The notes under the pieces were generated by a model. It was not told the origin of the DNA and did not search any database. It saw nothing but the letters and a program-made list of their open reading frames with translations. From contig NC_060974.1 of the NCBI RefSeq assembly GCF_910589235.1, positions 4,326,503 through 4,390,502 of the forward strand: 64,000 nucleotides of DNA. The letters are read 5' to 3'. Shown here piece after piece: positions 25,572-38,223 of this stretch (the stretch's first letter is position 1; every line of letters begins with the position of its first letter). Source of the DNA: Vespa crabro. Lineage: Eukaryota > Arthropoda > Insecta > Hymenoptera > Vespidae. A program made the position numbers and the translations under genes.

Positions 25572-27561
25572 AAGACGTGTCATCGTCTTTCCTTCATTCG
25601 GCTAAGCTTTTTAACCTTTTTCATCCTCCCCTCCCTCCTCCTACCCACCATATATTCTTTTTCTTTTCTTTTTTTGATCGTTCTATCGATTAAAATCCTA
25701 GACATCGAGGTATGAAGGGGTGGGCGGGAGGAGCAGGGAGGATAGAACGAGCGAGGTAAAGAGGATAGGAGAAGGGTGTTAGGATGATAGGAGGTTGAGG
25801 TCAGAGCGTTAGTGTTTCTTCTTCGACACACCCATTTTCGAACGTGTGATTGTTTTCTATCTCGCTCGGTTTTATCACTTTTTCACGGCTACGACATTTT
25901 CAATCGTCGTTTTGAAAATGTATGACATAGTTGTGTTCGTGTGTATCTGTGTATGTGTGTAATAAAAAAGAAGGATGCAATTTAGCTTACCATTAAATCT
26001 GCGCTTACTTTTTTTGGAAAAACCCAGTATAATATTTATACATATATATATATATATACATAATACGTATGTATGTACAATAAGATGAGATCGATCATCT
26101 ATGAAAATCTTATATTGACTATTGACGATGAGAATCGAGAATAACAAAGAGAGAGAGAGAGAGAGAGAAGTACAACGAGTTGGTGACGTCAACGATCGCT
26201 CTTTTTCGAATTTGCAATGACGCACCGCAAAGCTTCGACCAGTTTTCTGTGACTCTCGTTTCAACTATATATGTATGTATGTATTGTAGTTACCTGTTAT
26301 AATGCAGGCTATGCGAAAAAAAGAAAAAAAAAGGAAAAAAGAAGAGAGAGAGAAAAAAGGATCGTCGAACGCGGAATGCAAGAAAGTCGTCGAGAATACA
26401 TATATGCATACATACATACATACATATGTGCATGCATGCATGCATGCATATATATATATACACATACATAAACGCGTTTGAAATCTCGCATGGTCAAGAT
26501 ATTTCTTTTTCTTTTTTTTTTTCCTTCTTCCTTCCTTCACACTAATTTCTCGAGTGTCCACTCTTTGTCGTCCAACTTCTTGTTCTTCCTCTTTTTCTTC
26601 TCTCGTCGTACATAAACGAGGATGACGATTGGACTTTGTAATTAACGTGACTTCGAGTTTCGCGCCTCGTCTATATGACGCGGGAAATTCGAAAATTTTT
26701 ATGCACATACGTACGTAAGAATGACACTTTAATAAATTTTAAATCTATATTTATGTTGATACGACGATACCTGATATTGCATTTGTTACTTCGAGATACA
26801 CATGTACTTTTTATAAGACTATCACACACATAAGTGAGTAAGTAAGTGAATAATAAAAGTACATATATGCATACGTCGACTTCCGAGAAAAAGAAAAGAA
26901 AAAAGAAAAAAGAAAAAAAATTTCCGCATAAAAATAAGGATCGAATTAACTAGACGCCCTCCGGCTCCCTGCTAATCGCGTGCCGCGAAATACTTGGAAA
27001 AGTCCACACCAACCCCCCACCCAGTCCACTAAACCCCGTCCCCACCTCCCTCTTCTCCTTCTACGTGAACCCAACACCCTCTACCACCACCACCGCCACC
27101 GCCATTTCCACCCCTCCTCCTACTACTCCTCCGCGCTCCCTTCTTCCTTCATTAATCGCGATTCACGACGATGAGTCATTTCGAAATAATTCCTACTCGA
27201 AAATTCCATGATAGAGTAAGAGAAAAAACAGAAAGAAAGAGAGAGAGAGAGAGAGAGAGATAGATAGATGGAAGGAAGGAGATAGAAAAAAAGGAGAGAG
27301 ATAGAGAGAGAAATACAATCAGAAGGTCTTGATAATATTCTTGGACGTCTTGGAATCATCTCGGCGAATAAAATCGCTTGCCGCAGTAAAAGAAAAAGAA
27401 AAAAAAAAGAAGAAGGAAAGAAAAAAAGAGAAAGAAAAAAATGAAGAAAAAAGAAAAGACCGAAAGGAGTGGGGGGAGAAGAGAAGGAACTTCGTGATGC
27501 GAGCAGCAATAAAGTGAGGTTAGAGCTACAACGAAGAATGCAATTTTGATTAATACAAAGC

Positions 27562-27603
<42 letters not shown>

Positions 27604-27777
27604 AGAGAGGGATAAAAAAAGTACATATATCCCATAAGAAATATAACGAGCGTAAAACATGCGACATTAAAAACCACGAAAAGTGGTTGCTTATTTAGGA
27701 AGAGTCTCTAACGAAGGGGGGATTCTCTCTCGTTGGAGAGATCTTCAAAGTCGCATTATTCCAACGCGTCTACAACT

Positions 27778-27825
<48 letters not shown>

Positions 27826-27949
27826 CGTTCGCTCACTTTATCTCCCCACCTCGTTGAAGTAGAGGGGGTCAGAGGAAAAAAGAAAGAGACGTACAGCAGA
27901 GAGTTCATGCAGACGACGCGACCGCGTGGAGTCGAAGAGTATGCGTCGT

Positions 27950-27987
<38 letters not shown>

Positions 27988-28431
27988 CTATCTCACCTCT
28001 CTCCCTCTCTCTTTTTTCCTGACTGGCAAAGCTCTATTGTTTCCCTTTACGCGCTTCTCCCCGCTCACGTTCTTCTCTCTCTCTCTCTCTTTCGTACCAT
28101 ATCGTGCAAGACGACGAAAAGTAACGAGAGTGGCCGAACTAGCGGTGTCGCGCATACACACGAATTACACACGAATTACACACAAAATTTACAACTGTTT
28201 CTATATCAGAAAAAAGAAAGAAGAGAGAGACGGAGTAATCAAGTGAAAGAGATAAAAAAAGAAATAAAGAGAAAGATCTGAAGGATTTAGTAAAAGAGAA
28301 AAAGAAACGACAAAGTAAATCATATAGAAGAAAGAAAAGCAGAGATAAAAAGAGAGAAAGTGATCGAGTAAATGAGAGAAAGAGAGAGGAGGGAGGGAAG
28401 GAGGAGAGTCAATGAAAACGCGAGGTCGTTT
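25193..28431. other. Non-coding region
   Basis: TCG array 25396-25425, GA 25540-25575, GA 26150-26168, (CATA)n and (TGCA)n at 26400-26450, C-rich mixed DNA 27000-27130, GA 27240-27260 and 27564-27600, CT 27780-27822 and 27958-27984. A CRE palindrome is at 26184. I see no gene. Confidence 0.65.
26184..26191. promoter_or_regulatory. Perfect CRE palindrome TGACGTCA
   Basis: Occurs in TTGGTGACGTCAACG, which extends the dyad to TTGnTGACGTCAnCG-like symmetry. No gene is adjacent. Confidence 0.3.
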
Positions 28432-28642
28432 GACGGGCTATGGTCCGCATCGTCGTTTTTCATCATTCCGTTGTCATCGTTGTGTATTGTAACATCGTTG
28501 TACGTTGTGTCGTCGCCACACAGCCGTTGTCGTTGATTGTGTTGGTTGTGTGTTGTCAATGCATCATCGTCGTCGTCGTCATCGTCAATGTGTAGTCGAA
28601 ATTCGCGATCGGTAATTTCATGTCGACGCTCTTTGCCGCTAT
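28432..28642 (-). CDS. Candidate minus-strand exon or cryptic-simple ORF
   Basis: Within a long minus-strand open frame the middle part is complex: GYSGKERRHEITDREFRLHI, a run of eight Asp, then ALTTHNQHNQRQRLCGDD, TTYNDVTIHNDDNGMMK, NDDADHSPSNDLAF. A pyrimidine-rich region ends in TATAG just upstream. The Asp, Asn, Thr and His bias reflects underlying GAC/AAC/ACA sequence, so slippage rather than selection could keep it open. No donor is clear. Confidence 0.22.
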
Positions 28643-28946
28643 AGCCGCGACGGGAACGGGTACCGAAAGTGGGAGGAAAACGAAAGGGGAAATGAGAAAG
28701 AGAGAGATGGAACACAAAGTGTCGTATGGTGGGGGTAACGCTAGTCGGCATGAAAAAGAAAGAGAGAGAAAAAGAAAGAAAATGAGAGAATGAAGAGAGA
28801 AAAAGAGAGAGAGAGAGACGTCGGTCTAACATGGCAGACGTTGGCCGTGCAGGCGGAAAAACATGCTCTCACGAGGAAAGAGTTTCGCGCGCGCGTATTC
28901 TTGCTTACTCGCGTTAGAAAAATTCGTTGTACACGCACATACGTAC

Positions 28947-28993
<47 letters not shown>

Positions 28994-30483
28994 CGTAGGA
29001 TATATAAGTGAGAAATAAAATAATGACAAGCGAAGAAGAAAAGGAAAAATTGCGTTATATGTACTCACGCTCGTGCTTCATCCAACTCGTATTATCATCC
29101 CCTTGTGCGCGTGAGCACGCGCGCGTCTACAGTCAAGTAATGTTGTGGTGGTAGTAGAGTAGTAGTAATAGTAGTGGTGGTGGTGATCGTGATGTAGCAG
29201 TAGTAACGATGACGATGGTGGTGGTGCGGTGTAGTGGTTGGTAGTAGTGGTGGAGCCAGCAACAGCAGCAGCAAGTAGTAGCAGTAGTAATAGTAATAGT
29301 AGTAGTAGTAATAGTAGAACGGACGAAGAATGAAGTAAAAGAGCGAAGAGGATGGATTAGCAGGAAGAGAACGGCGGCAAGAAGTAAAAAGTATGAATGT
29401 GTGAGTGACAGAGAGAGGGAGGGAGAGGAGGGAAAGAAAGAAAGAGAGAGAGATAATATAGAGGGTGAACGGGGAAGTAGGAAGGATGAAGGGACCGAGG
29501 GAGAGGGTGGGGCGGTAACGTTGCAAAGAGAGGGGAAGGTAGGTGGTATGCGAGGAAGCTTCGCACACGCGGCCCTCACGCACTCGGTTCACGCACTCTG
29601 TTCGCGCACTATGTTCGCGCACCGCGAGAGTGACTGCTCGTTCTCTCTTTCTCTTTATCCATTTATCTATCCTGCCTGTCTAACTGTCCATCTATCTCTA
29701 TCTATCTATCTTTTTCTCTCTCTTTCGTTTTTTCTTTCTATTTTTCTTTCTTTTCTTCTTTCTTTCTTTCTCACGCGTTACTCGAGAGTTCAAGCGGAAA
29801 CAAACGCACTGACGTTGGGTTTTCTATCTTTTTCTTTTCTTCTTTCTGTATATATATATGTATATATATATATATTTATTTGTATGTAATGTATCTCTCT
29901 CTCTCTTTTTGTCTCTACTGTCCGTCTGTCTATCTCTTTCTCATTCACGTTTTCGCTCTCGCTCTCTTTCAGACGCACATGCTATCTTTCCCTCTCTTTT
30001 CAAAGGAAAAAGTAGTAAGAGAAGGAGAACCGTCGGAAGGGCGCGCTTTTACGAAATGGTTACGAATCGGCTTGTAACTTTTTTCCTCTCCTCTTTTCTT
30101 TTTTTTTTTGTTTCGTTGCTTTTATCTTTTTATTCTTTCTTCTTCTCTCTTTCTCTCTGTTTATTTTCTTTTTTGACGAGAACGACGGTCAATGACGACA
30201 ACGACACAACGAAATAACGAACAGTCGTGAGTTTATGTGCGTGCGTGCGTGCGTGCGCAACACGCGATCCTATATATACCTGGTGATATTTTGTTCTTTT
30301 ATATTTATATATTGCTTTTATTTTTTTTTCCTTAAAAAAAGAAAAAGGAGCACATGTCTCTTGTACTAAGTTACATATGTACTCTCTTACACGAGATTAC
30401 TACGCACGAGACAGTTTTATATATATATATATATGTTACACGCGCGCACACACACACACGCGCGCGCGCAAAGAGAAAGAGAG

Positions 30484-30525
<42 letters not shown>

Positions 30526-30764
30526 GTGAATGAGTGAGTTTCACGCGCACGCGAGACGTGTGTTTCATTTGACGTGCAGAGAGACGAGAAGAGAGAATGA
30601 GAGAACGCCGCGTCGCGAAACGACAACACTCCGGGACGAATATAATGAAGAAACACAACGCCGGCGTTGACGGACGGGATGATGACGATTACGACTATAA
30701 CAACGATGACGATGACAACGACAATGACTACGACGACAACGGCGACGACAACGACAACAACGGA
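28643..30764. other. Non-coding region
   Basis: GA-rich 28750-28820, TA 28952-28986, TAG/TGG-type trinucleotide sequence 29140-29320, CTTT-rich 29640-29780, TA 29850-29876, CG/CA mixture 30440-30470, GA 30490-30522, GAC/AAC-type triplets 30680-30762. I see no gene. Confidence 0.65.
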
Positions 30765-30781
30765 TGTGTGTGACGTACAAA

Positions 30782-30856
30782 ATGGCGTTTGTCGAACCGC
30801 CCGCGCCCGATCAGCTGGAAAATGCCGGAATGCCGCCGCTAGGAAAGATCGACTGA
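30782..30856 (+). other. CpG-rich island with 24-codon ORF
   Basis: At 30765-30900 GC-rich complex sequence interrupts the repeats. ATGG in good context opens MAFVEPPAPDQLENAGMPPL and ends in TGA. A TGACGTAC motif lies just upstream at 30769. It could be a 5' UTR with an upstream ORF, or a promoter island. No donor follows in frame. Confidence 0.22.
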
Positions 30857-31296
30857 CTGCCGAGGTTCGCGGCCCTAAGTGGTTTGACGTTAAGAACGAA
30901 CGAGCGAGCGAGGGAGCGAGAGTGTGAGATAGAAAGAGATATATATATATATATATACACATATATAATAGAGAGAAAGAGCGAGAGAGAGAGAGAGAAA
31001 GAGGTTGGGAGAAGACAGAGATAAAGAGAGAGACGGAGAAAGAGGAGGAAGCGACTGAGAAAGAAAGAGTGAAAGAGAGATAGAGATAGAGATAGATAGA
31101 TGGATAAAAAGAGAAAGAGACAAAGAAGCATGGAAGAAGGGGGTGCAGGTCCGTTGGTGGGGGATCGAGGGGCGGCGAGAGTAAAAGGAGGGGAAGCACC
31201 CCACTTTTCCTAACGTTCGTCGGACGGCTTCGACTACCTTCGATTGCTTTCGACCGTAAGCACAGCAGGGCCGTGTCGCGCGTTGCAAGTATCTCT

Positions 31297-31340
<44 letters not shown>

Positions 31341-31553
31341 CGTATATATATAGGAATTTTCCTGACATTAAAAACAACTCTCTGGCTACTCGCTTAATAA
31401 TTATAACAACTTTTTACAACCCGCTTAAAATTATTGATATTAGCAGACTTTTTCGAATAACCATGTCGAATAACGGTAGTAGTTTAAAAATAAAAAAAGA
31501 GGAAGAAAAAAACAAGTCAATTTCGTCTTAGGAGGGAACAAGGAAAGAAAGGA

Positions 31554-31591
<38 letters not shown>

Positions 31592-32200
31592 AACTTTTCG
31601 GTTTCGTACTTTTCCGTGCTTTTCCGTACTTTTTCGTAATTTTCCGTATATCTCCGTGTAACTTCGTCCATATAGCGCGAAACATCATGCAAGACCGACG
31701 ACGCGCCTCTCTCGTTTGTTTCTTTCTTTCTTTCTCTCTCTCTCTGTCTCTCCCTCATTCCTTTCGGCTTATATATTCTATGTATGTATATTATATGTAT
31801 GTGTGTATGTATGTATGTATATATTCTTGCTTTGGCCGTTCCTCTCGCCGAGGAATTTATAAAAATCAATATAATACTCGCCGGCCGAAGAAGGGGACGG
31901 CAAAAAATTCGGGGTCCCGTTCTTCTTCCTTTCTTTATTTCTTTCTTTCTTTCTTTCCTTCGTTCGTTCGTTCGTTCGTTCGTTCGTTCCTTCCTTCTCT
32001 CTCTTTCTCTCCCTCGCTCGATTTCTTTTTTCCTTCTTTTCTTTTCCCTTTTTTTTCTTTTCTTTTCTTTTCTTTCTTTCTTCTTCTCTTTTTCTTTTTT
32101 TTTTCCATTCCTTTTGTACTTTTTACCGCGAAGCCCGCGTGCGCGTGTCTGCCTTACGTCTCTTTCTCTCTCTCTCTTTTCCCCTTCTTTCATATATACA

Positions 32201-32236
<36 letters not shown>

Positions 32237-32449
32237 GTATGTATGTACGTACGTGTATATATATATATATAATATCTCCCTTCCTCTTCGAGCTGCCCTC
32301 GAGAAGGAAGCCGTTATCGCGAGCGAGCGCATCTGTCCGCAGAAATGAGAGAGCGCGGGAGAGTTTATTTTCTTCGATTTTTCTTTTTCTTTTTTCCTTT
32401 GTACTTTTTATTTTTTCCGTCTCTTTTGCTCATCCTCCCACTCCCCAGA

Positions 32450-32491
<42 letters not shown>

Positions 32492-32839
32492 TAAAATTGC
32501 TTTCTTTAATCTTTTCCTTCTTTCGATAGCCATCTCACTTTTCGTGAAATAATAATAATGGTAATAATAATATAAATAAAAACAAAACTTGTTTTCCTTT
32601 TCATTTCAATTAAATAAATAAATAAACAAATAAATAAATGCAATAAATTTATTTTTCTTTCTAAAGAAGAAGTAGAAGAAAAAAAAAAAAAATAAGATAA
32701 TCTTCTCGTTTCCTCCTTACGATCTTTTCGAATTATACCTTTTGTCTGAATTCACGTATATATATATATATTTATCATTTCTTCGAACGATATTCCACGA
32801 GAATGAATGTGAGAAACAATGAAAATGGGTGGGGGGGGG
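30857..32839. other. Non-coding region
   Basis: GA-rich 30905-31110, CT 31301-31336, GA 31558-31586, (TATG)n 31785-31822, (CGTT)n 31960-31988, TA 32205-32235, AAT 32450-32486, A-rich tracts. I see no gene. Confidence 0.65.
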
Positions 32840-32978
32840 ATTGGAGTGGTGGGTTAGGGTGAGGGCACGATTGGGACGGGGACAGGGGTGTGAGGGTGAG
32901 GGAGATCGGTCGAAGGTATCGTTTCTTGGCATATCCGATCGCTTGCGCTCGGTGGAAGCTTTAGAGAAGGTCGAGGAC
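32840..32978 (-). CDS. Candidate coding exon, minus strand, unidentified
   Basis: A GC-richer island whose minus strand has a good acceptor (TCTTCGTTCTCTAACAG, ending 32979). Two frames are open. In phase 1, the phase left by the exon at 35138, it reads GPRPSLKLPPSASD, then a Pro/His-rich stretch to TAA at about 32861. In phase 2 it reads SSTFSKASTERKRSDMPR, NDTFDRSPSPSHP, with a coding-like third-position pattern. The plus strand is open too. I cannot choose the frame or the gene. Confidence 0.27.
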
Positions 32979-33402
32979 CTGTTAGAGAACGAAGACGGTC
33001 GATCGTGCACGAGAAATTCAAGATGAGAAAGGGAATCTCTCTGTCTCTCTTTCTCTCTCTCTCTCTCTCTTAGACACACTATCTATCTGTCTATCTATCT
33101 CTCTGTCTATTGTATATACACCACTTCCATTATTACGAGGTTTATAATCTACTCGTAGATATGACGATAAATTGACTTTTCTCTTGGTTACAAAGACACT
33201 TCGTTATTCTTTTCTCTCCTTTGCAAAAAAAAAAAAAAAAAAAAAAAAAAAGAAAAAGAAAAAAGAAAGAAAAAACGAATTGATTCCATGATAGAAAAGG
33301 GAAAAGGAAGGGTTGCGCGGGGAGGGGGAAGGAAAAGAAGAAAAAACGAAAGAAAGAGAGAGAGAGAGAGACGAACGAAACGGGAAACTCGACGAGTGGA
33401 GA

Positions 33403-33433
<31 letters not shown>

Positions 33434-33956
33434 TGAAAAACTGGCGTGGGTTCCGATACTAGAGAGAGGTTCGTAATCAAACGAGATCGAGGGGAGATCA
33501 TTAATTTCATCCGCCGATGTCCTCGAATCGTTTACTTTGCAAAGTGTCGAACGAAACGATTGATTGTCTTTCGAAACTTTCCACAGAGAAGTATTAGAAG
33601 TAGAGGAAGGATAAAAAGAAGTAATACGGAATTTCGTAGAGAGGTTAAAAACGTTTCATGCCGGAACTCTTTCGCGTAGTTCGCGCTCCCCCTGTACTGT
33701 CTCTCCCCCCTCACTCTCTCTCTCTCTCTCTTTCTCTCCTCCTCCATCCCTTCCCCCGCCATCACCCCTTCCCATCACTTAAGATTATCGAGAAAGAACA
33801 TTTCTTGTGAAGAAGAAGAAGAGGAAGAGAAAAAGAAAGAAGTACAAAAGAAGGGAAATGAAAGAAGAAATAAAAAAGACGAAAACTGTTTCGGTAAAGG
33901 ATATTATCGCTCGTTGTGTGTATTCCATCTTGTTTCATCTTTTTTTTCTCTCTTTG

Positions 33957-33990
<34 letters not shown>

Positions 33991-35137
33991 GGTGTGTATA
34001 TGTAACGAGACTTGAAATCGTCATACGACTTTTCGTTTTTTTTTTGTTTCCTTTTTCTTTTCTTTCGTTCTGTGTCCCTTGTTTAATCAATCGCAAACAT
34101 TGAAATATGCATCTTATTTAGTACGAATATAATAAAAAATTTGTAAAGGAAAAAAACACGACTTGTCCCGTCTCGTCTCCTGAGAGAACTGATCCGACAA
34201 TCGAGAATTAAATATGGCTGCTTTATTATTTTCGTTATTCCTCTACTTATCGCATGTATGCACGTATGTATGCTTGTATGCATGTATGTATGTAAATATG
34301 CATATATGTATGTATGTATTATTATAATCGTCATTTACTACAAATACTCGCTCTTAAAAATTCTATGGAGTAGTTTAGTTGTTGTCTCTCTAAAAAGGTT
34401 AGACAATAAAAAAAGAAAAAAAAAAAAGAAAGAAGAAAAAAAGAAGAGAGAAAAAACGGGATAATGCAGGATAAAGAAGCTATATGATGAAATAGTTGTA
34501 TATGTATTACCTTTTCTTTTTTTTTTTTTGCGAAGGGCACTCGATGAAATAGGCTGGTCCAATGTCTTTTTATCACAGCCCAGGGGCGAACGAATAAAAG
34601 GTTACGGCAATGTAGGAACGTTAATAAAGAGGCTAAAAACTACTGCTACAAAATGACACGTGACATCGATTCGGAAATTGAAATCGCCATTTCCCTTTTT
34701 TCGAGAAACGAAAGATCGACTTTGTTTTCAAAATGGTTATCGTCCGTTTTTTCTTTTCTTTCTTTTCTGTTTTTTCTTCTTCTTTTTTTTTTCTTTTTTT
34801 TTTTTGAAACGATCATAGCGATCCTTGAAAAGTTTGCAAAGGTATGCATTACGAACCAATAAACGAAATCTGTTGTCATTTTGAAATTCTACGAATCAAT
34901 TTGAAAGAGAACACAAAAAATATTTTTAAACGCGAGACCAACGACCGTATTTCGTGCGATTTTATTTTTCGAATCGTCTCGAATGGACACTCACTTGTGG
35001 ATTTGTTACTTTTAAGAAAAAGAAAAAAATATATATATATATATATATATATATAAGAGAGATAAGAAAAGAAAAACAAAAAAGAAAAAGAACAAAAAGG
35101 AAGAATCAAACGTTTACCTTTCAGTATTAAAACTCAC
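32979..35137. other. Region between candidate minus-strand exons
   Basis: If the exons at 35138 and 32978 belong together, this is an intron. It holds CT 33044-33070, poly(A) 33225-33251, GA 33358-33432, CT 33713-33732, TA and TG 33958-33988, (TATG)n 34250-34318, A tracts, TA 35029-35055. A complex stretch at 33480-33690 contains the perfect 12-bp palindrome ACTTTGCAAAGT (33534-33545). Confidence 0.45.
33532..33765 (-). CDS. Candidate small membrane-protein ORF
   Basis: A 77-codon minus-strand frame: a charged N-terminal half with GA-repeat-derived ER residues, then SANYAKEFRHETFLTSLRNS, a hydrophobic run VLLLFILPLLLILLCG, and a basic end FRKTINRFVRHFAK. The 3' half is complex sequence, not simple repeat. 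There is no homologue I recognise and the 5' half may be chance. Confidence 0.2.
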   Translation of the reverse strand: MMAGEGMEEERKRERERVRGERQYRGSANYAKEFRHETFLTSLRNSVLLLFILPLLLILLCGKFRKTINRFVRHFAK

Positions 35138-35301
35138 CGTAATTCTGTGCCTTTTCTGGGATCGGTCGTTGTGCTTCCTCAACCGGAAGCATAGGAAAGC
35201 GGTACCCTGGAGAACATTCGTCCAATCCCTCGCCTCCTCCATCGCGAAGAAAGGCTTGGGATTGGTTGCCGCTGCTCTTTCGTTCTTCCAACGAATCCTC
35301 T
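35138..35301 (-). CDS. Unidentified coding exon, minus strand
   Basis: A complex, GC-richer stretch bounded by a pyrimidine-rich acceptor region (CTCTCTTTCTCTCGTTG... then ATTTCGAG) and a consensus donor GTGAGT at 35137-35132. The favoured frame reads REDSLEERKSSGNQSQAFLR, DGGGEGLDECSPGYRFPMLP, VEEAQRPIPEKAQNY and ends in phase 1, with a coding-like third-position pattern. A second frame contains MEEARDWTNVLQGTAFLCFR and ends in phase 0. The acceptor could be at 35302, 35300 or 35298. I do not recognise the protein. It implies a minus-strand gene whose next exons lie to the left, possibly beyond the window, with very long introns. Confidence 0.5.
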
Positions 35302-36312
35302 CTCGAAATGTATCCGTCAACGAGAGAAAGAGAGTATCTTAATAAGTAATTAACGAACAATTAATATTTCTATTTTATTTATATTATTTAATATATATAT
35401 ATATTTAATATAATATATATATATATATATTAAAGAACAAAAATCCCCTCCCCCTCCCGCCTAAATTAATATTACTTATATTTTCTTTTATCCACCAATC
35501 ACCGTTCGACATAATCGCTAGCCTATAAAACCTTACGATCGATATTTAATATACGCATTTAAAAAAAATGGATGCCAAGATGGCGGAATACGTCACAGAA
35601 CAATAACGATACTTTACGTACATATGTATATTATAAATACGCAGATTCGAAGACTCGCCTTTCCTAATTGACAATTAAATCGTTAATGGTTTCTTTGTTT
35701 TTTTGTTAGAAAAGAATAAGAAAAAAGTTAAATAAAAAAGAAAAGAAATGACGAGATATAACGATGCTATTGTTACTACGAGCCTAAGGGATAATAGAAA
35801 AAGTGAATTTATCTGTTCGTTCATGAACGTTAGGCAAATTTGACGTATGAGATAAGACAAAGGTAATCGACCTTAAAAGATAAACGACGTGATAAAGGGA
35901 TCGAAAGAAATGCGAGAATGAAATTTGCGGAAATCAATGTAACGATCGACGCCAATGCTGATATTCTCTTTCTCTCTCCCTCTTTCTCTTTTCTCCTCTG
36001 TCTTACTTTCACATTTCTTGTCTCACTCTTTTCATTCTTCTTCGTTTCTCGTATTTATTCGCGGACAATGAATGTATATTCCCGTTTATCGTATTCACAC
36101 AGAGATAAAGGAAATAGTTTACGCTTACGTATATAACCTCTCTCCTCGCTTTTCTTATGATCATCATTATTAAAACGCGTATACTTAACCTATACGACGA
36201 GTAAATTAAATGCATAAATAAGTTAATAACAAAACAAAAAAAAAAGAAAAAAAAAAAGAAATACAAATAAGCGAAAATTTTCGTTTTAACAAATGATAGA
36301 AATATCAATCGA

Positions 36313-36364
<52 letters not shown>

Positions 36365-36984
36365 GTATGTACATATACGTAAGTATTCGTGTATACATAT
36401 GTAAGTACCTGCATTCTTGACATCTTTCATAGAGTTTACCGTTCCATGTTCATCTGTAATAATAACACAGACAGAACGAAGCATAACGCGATTATATATA
36501 CACATATATACTTATATGTACATATATATATATATATATACACGTAGCAACACGAGGAAAGAGGCAAATCGAAATATCAAATATTCACGAAGGCGAATTG
36601 CGAAGGAAATATGGTAGCAAGACGACGACGACGATGACGACGACGAATGGTTGTCGTTCGTCGATTTTTCGTTTGCAACAAGCTAAAAAACAAAAAAAAG
36701 ATAGAGAAAGAGAGAGAAAAGAAAAATACGAAGACGAAGAAGAAGAAGAGGTAAAAGGAAACAAGAAAAACGGAAAATCAACGTTGGAGACAAAGTAGTA
36801 GACTTTCATCCTTTAATTTCCCTCTTTCCTCTCCCCTTAACCCCATCCCTGTCAACTCCCTTGTCTCGCCAGCACACCCGCCCTTCTTTTTATCCTCCTC
36901 GTTCGAAATTAGCTAGGTAGAGAGAGAAAGAAAGAGAAAGAGGGAGGGAGAGAAAGAGAGAGAAAGTTCTAGCTGCTTTTTTCC

Positions 36985-37125
36985 TTATTTCGGACGCGCG
37001 GCCGCGAGGTAATTTCGGGGCAAAATTCCAAGTCCCAACTGTTGCGCAAACCGCGAAGGCGCAAACGCAGTCTTGGGGGCGTGGCGATCGACGAAGGGCG
37101 CGGAAGCGGCCGATAACACGCTGCC
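36985..37125. promoter_or_regulatory. CpG-rich strip, possible promoter
   Basis: The GC-richest stretch between the 35.1 kb minus-strand exon and Cog7, with GGCGTGGC and GCGCGGCCGCG boxes. It could serve the minus-strand gene, since it lies 1.7 kb upstream of its exon. The minus-strand frame here (FVDRHAPKTAFAPSRFAQQL) is open but short. Confidence 0.3.
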
Positions 37126-37403
37126 GTTTTCTCTCTCTCTCTCTCTCTTTCTTTCTCTCTTACTCACTTTACCCTCTCCAACAATTCCGTTTTTCCCCTT
37201 GTTCCAACAGAAAGAAAGAGAGAGAGAGAGAACGATAGAGATAGAGAGAAAGTAGAGAGAGAGAGAGAGATAGAAGAGATAAAGAAAGATGACCCGCCAA
37301 AATAATATGTATCATGTTGCTGAAAAAAAATAAAAAAATATATATATATAAAAGTGACGATTATATACAAAAAAAGTTAGGAAAGAAGTATATACCGTTC
37401 TCC

Positions 37404-37442
<39 letters not shown>

Positions 37443-37717
37443 TAATAATAATAATGATAAAAAGAAAAAGAAATAAGAAAAAAATTATACACGAAATTAA
37501 CCTAACCTTTTATCGGGGTAACATTTCAAATTACTTTTCCTTTAATATCTTCATCTTAAATCATCATCATCATTATCATAATCATTATCATTATTGTCAT
37601 CATTGTTATCATCATAGATGAAAAAATTCAGTGTTGAAATTCGTATGTTCGCGCGCAAACGAAAAATATTAAGAAAGAAAGCCTGTTTAAACTCTCCCTG
37701 TTTGGTTATCTTTTGTT

Positions 37718-37748
<31 letters not shown>

Positions 37749-38166
37749 CTTCGTATACATACGTATATATATAAACTGAACGCGTTGCTAACCTAAAAAA
37801 GAAAGAAAGAAAGAAAGAAAGAAAGAACGAAAGAAAGAAAACAAGAATGAAAAAGAGAGGAAAAAGGCATTTTTCTTTTCTTTCTGAAACAACAACGACG
37901 ACGACGACGACGACAACAATGCGATACGAACGAGAACGACGGAGTCGTTTCTGGCTCTCCTCTATGACGACACGACGACACGACGATGATGACGATAACG
38001 AGAATGGATCGATTTATTTATTTTTTTAATCTCACGTTACCTTTTCACGAGCCTTTCGCCAAATACGATATCGAATTAAAACGCGAGAGATGCGTACGGC
38101 ATCCATGGACGCGGACGATGGTATCCTTCCGCGCGCGTCACGTTGTTGCCGACGACAGCCGACGGA

Positions 38167-38167
<1 letters not shown>

Positions 38168-38221
<54 letters not shown>
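38168..38221. repeat. (GAC)n array
   Basis: About 18 perfect GAC units (CGT on the other strand), 560 nt upstream of the Cog7 start codon. Confidence 0.95.
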
Positions 38222-38223
<2 letters not shown>

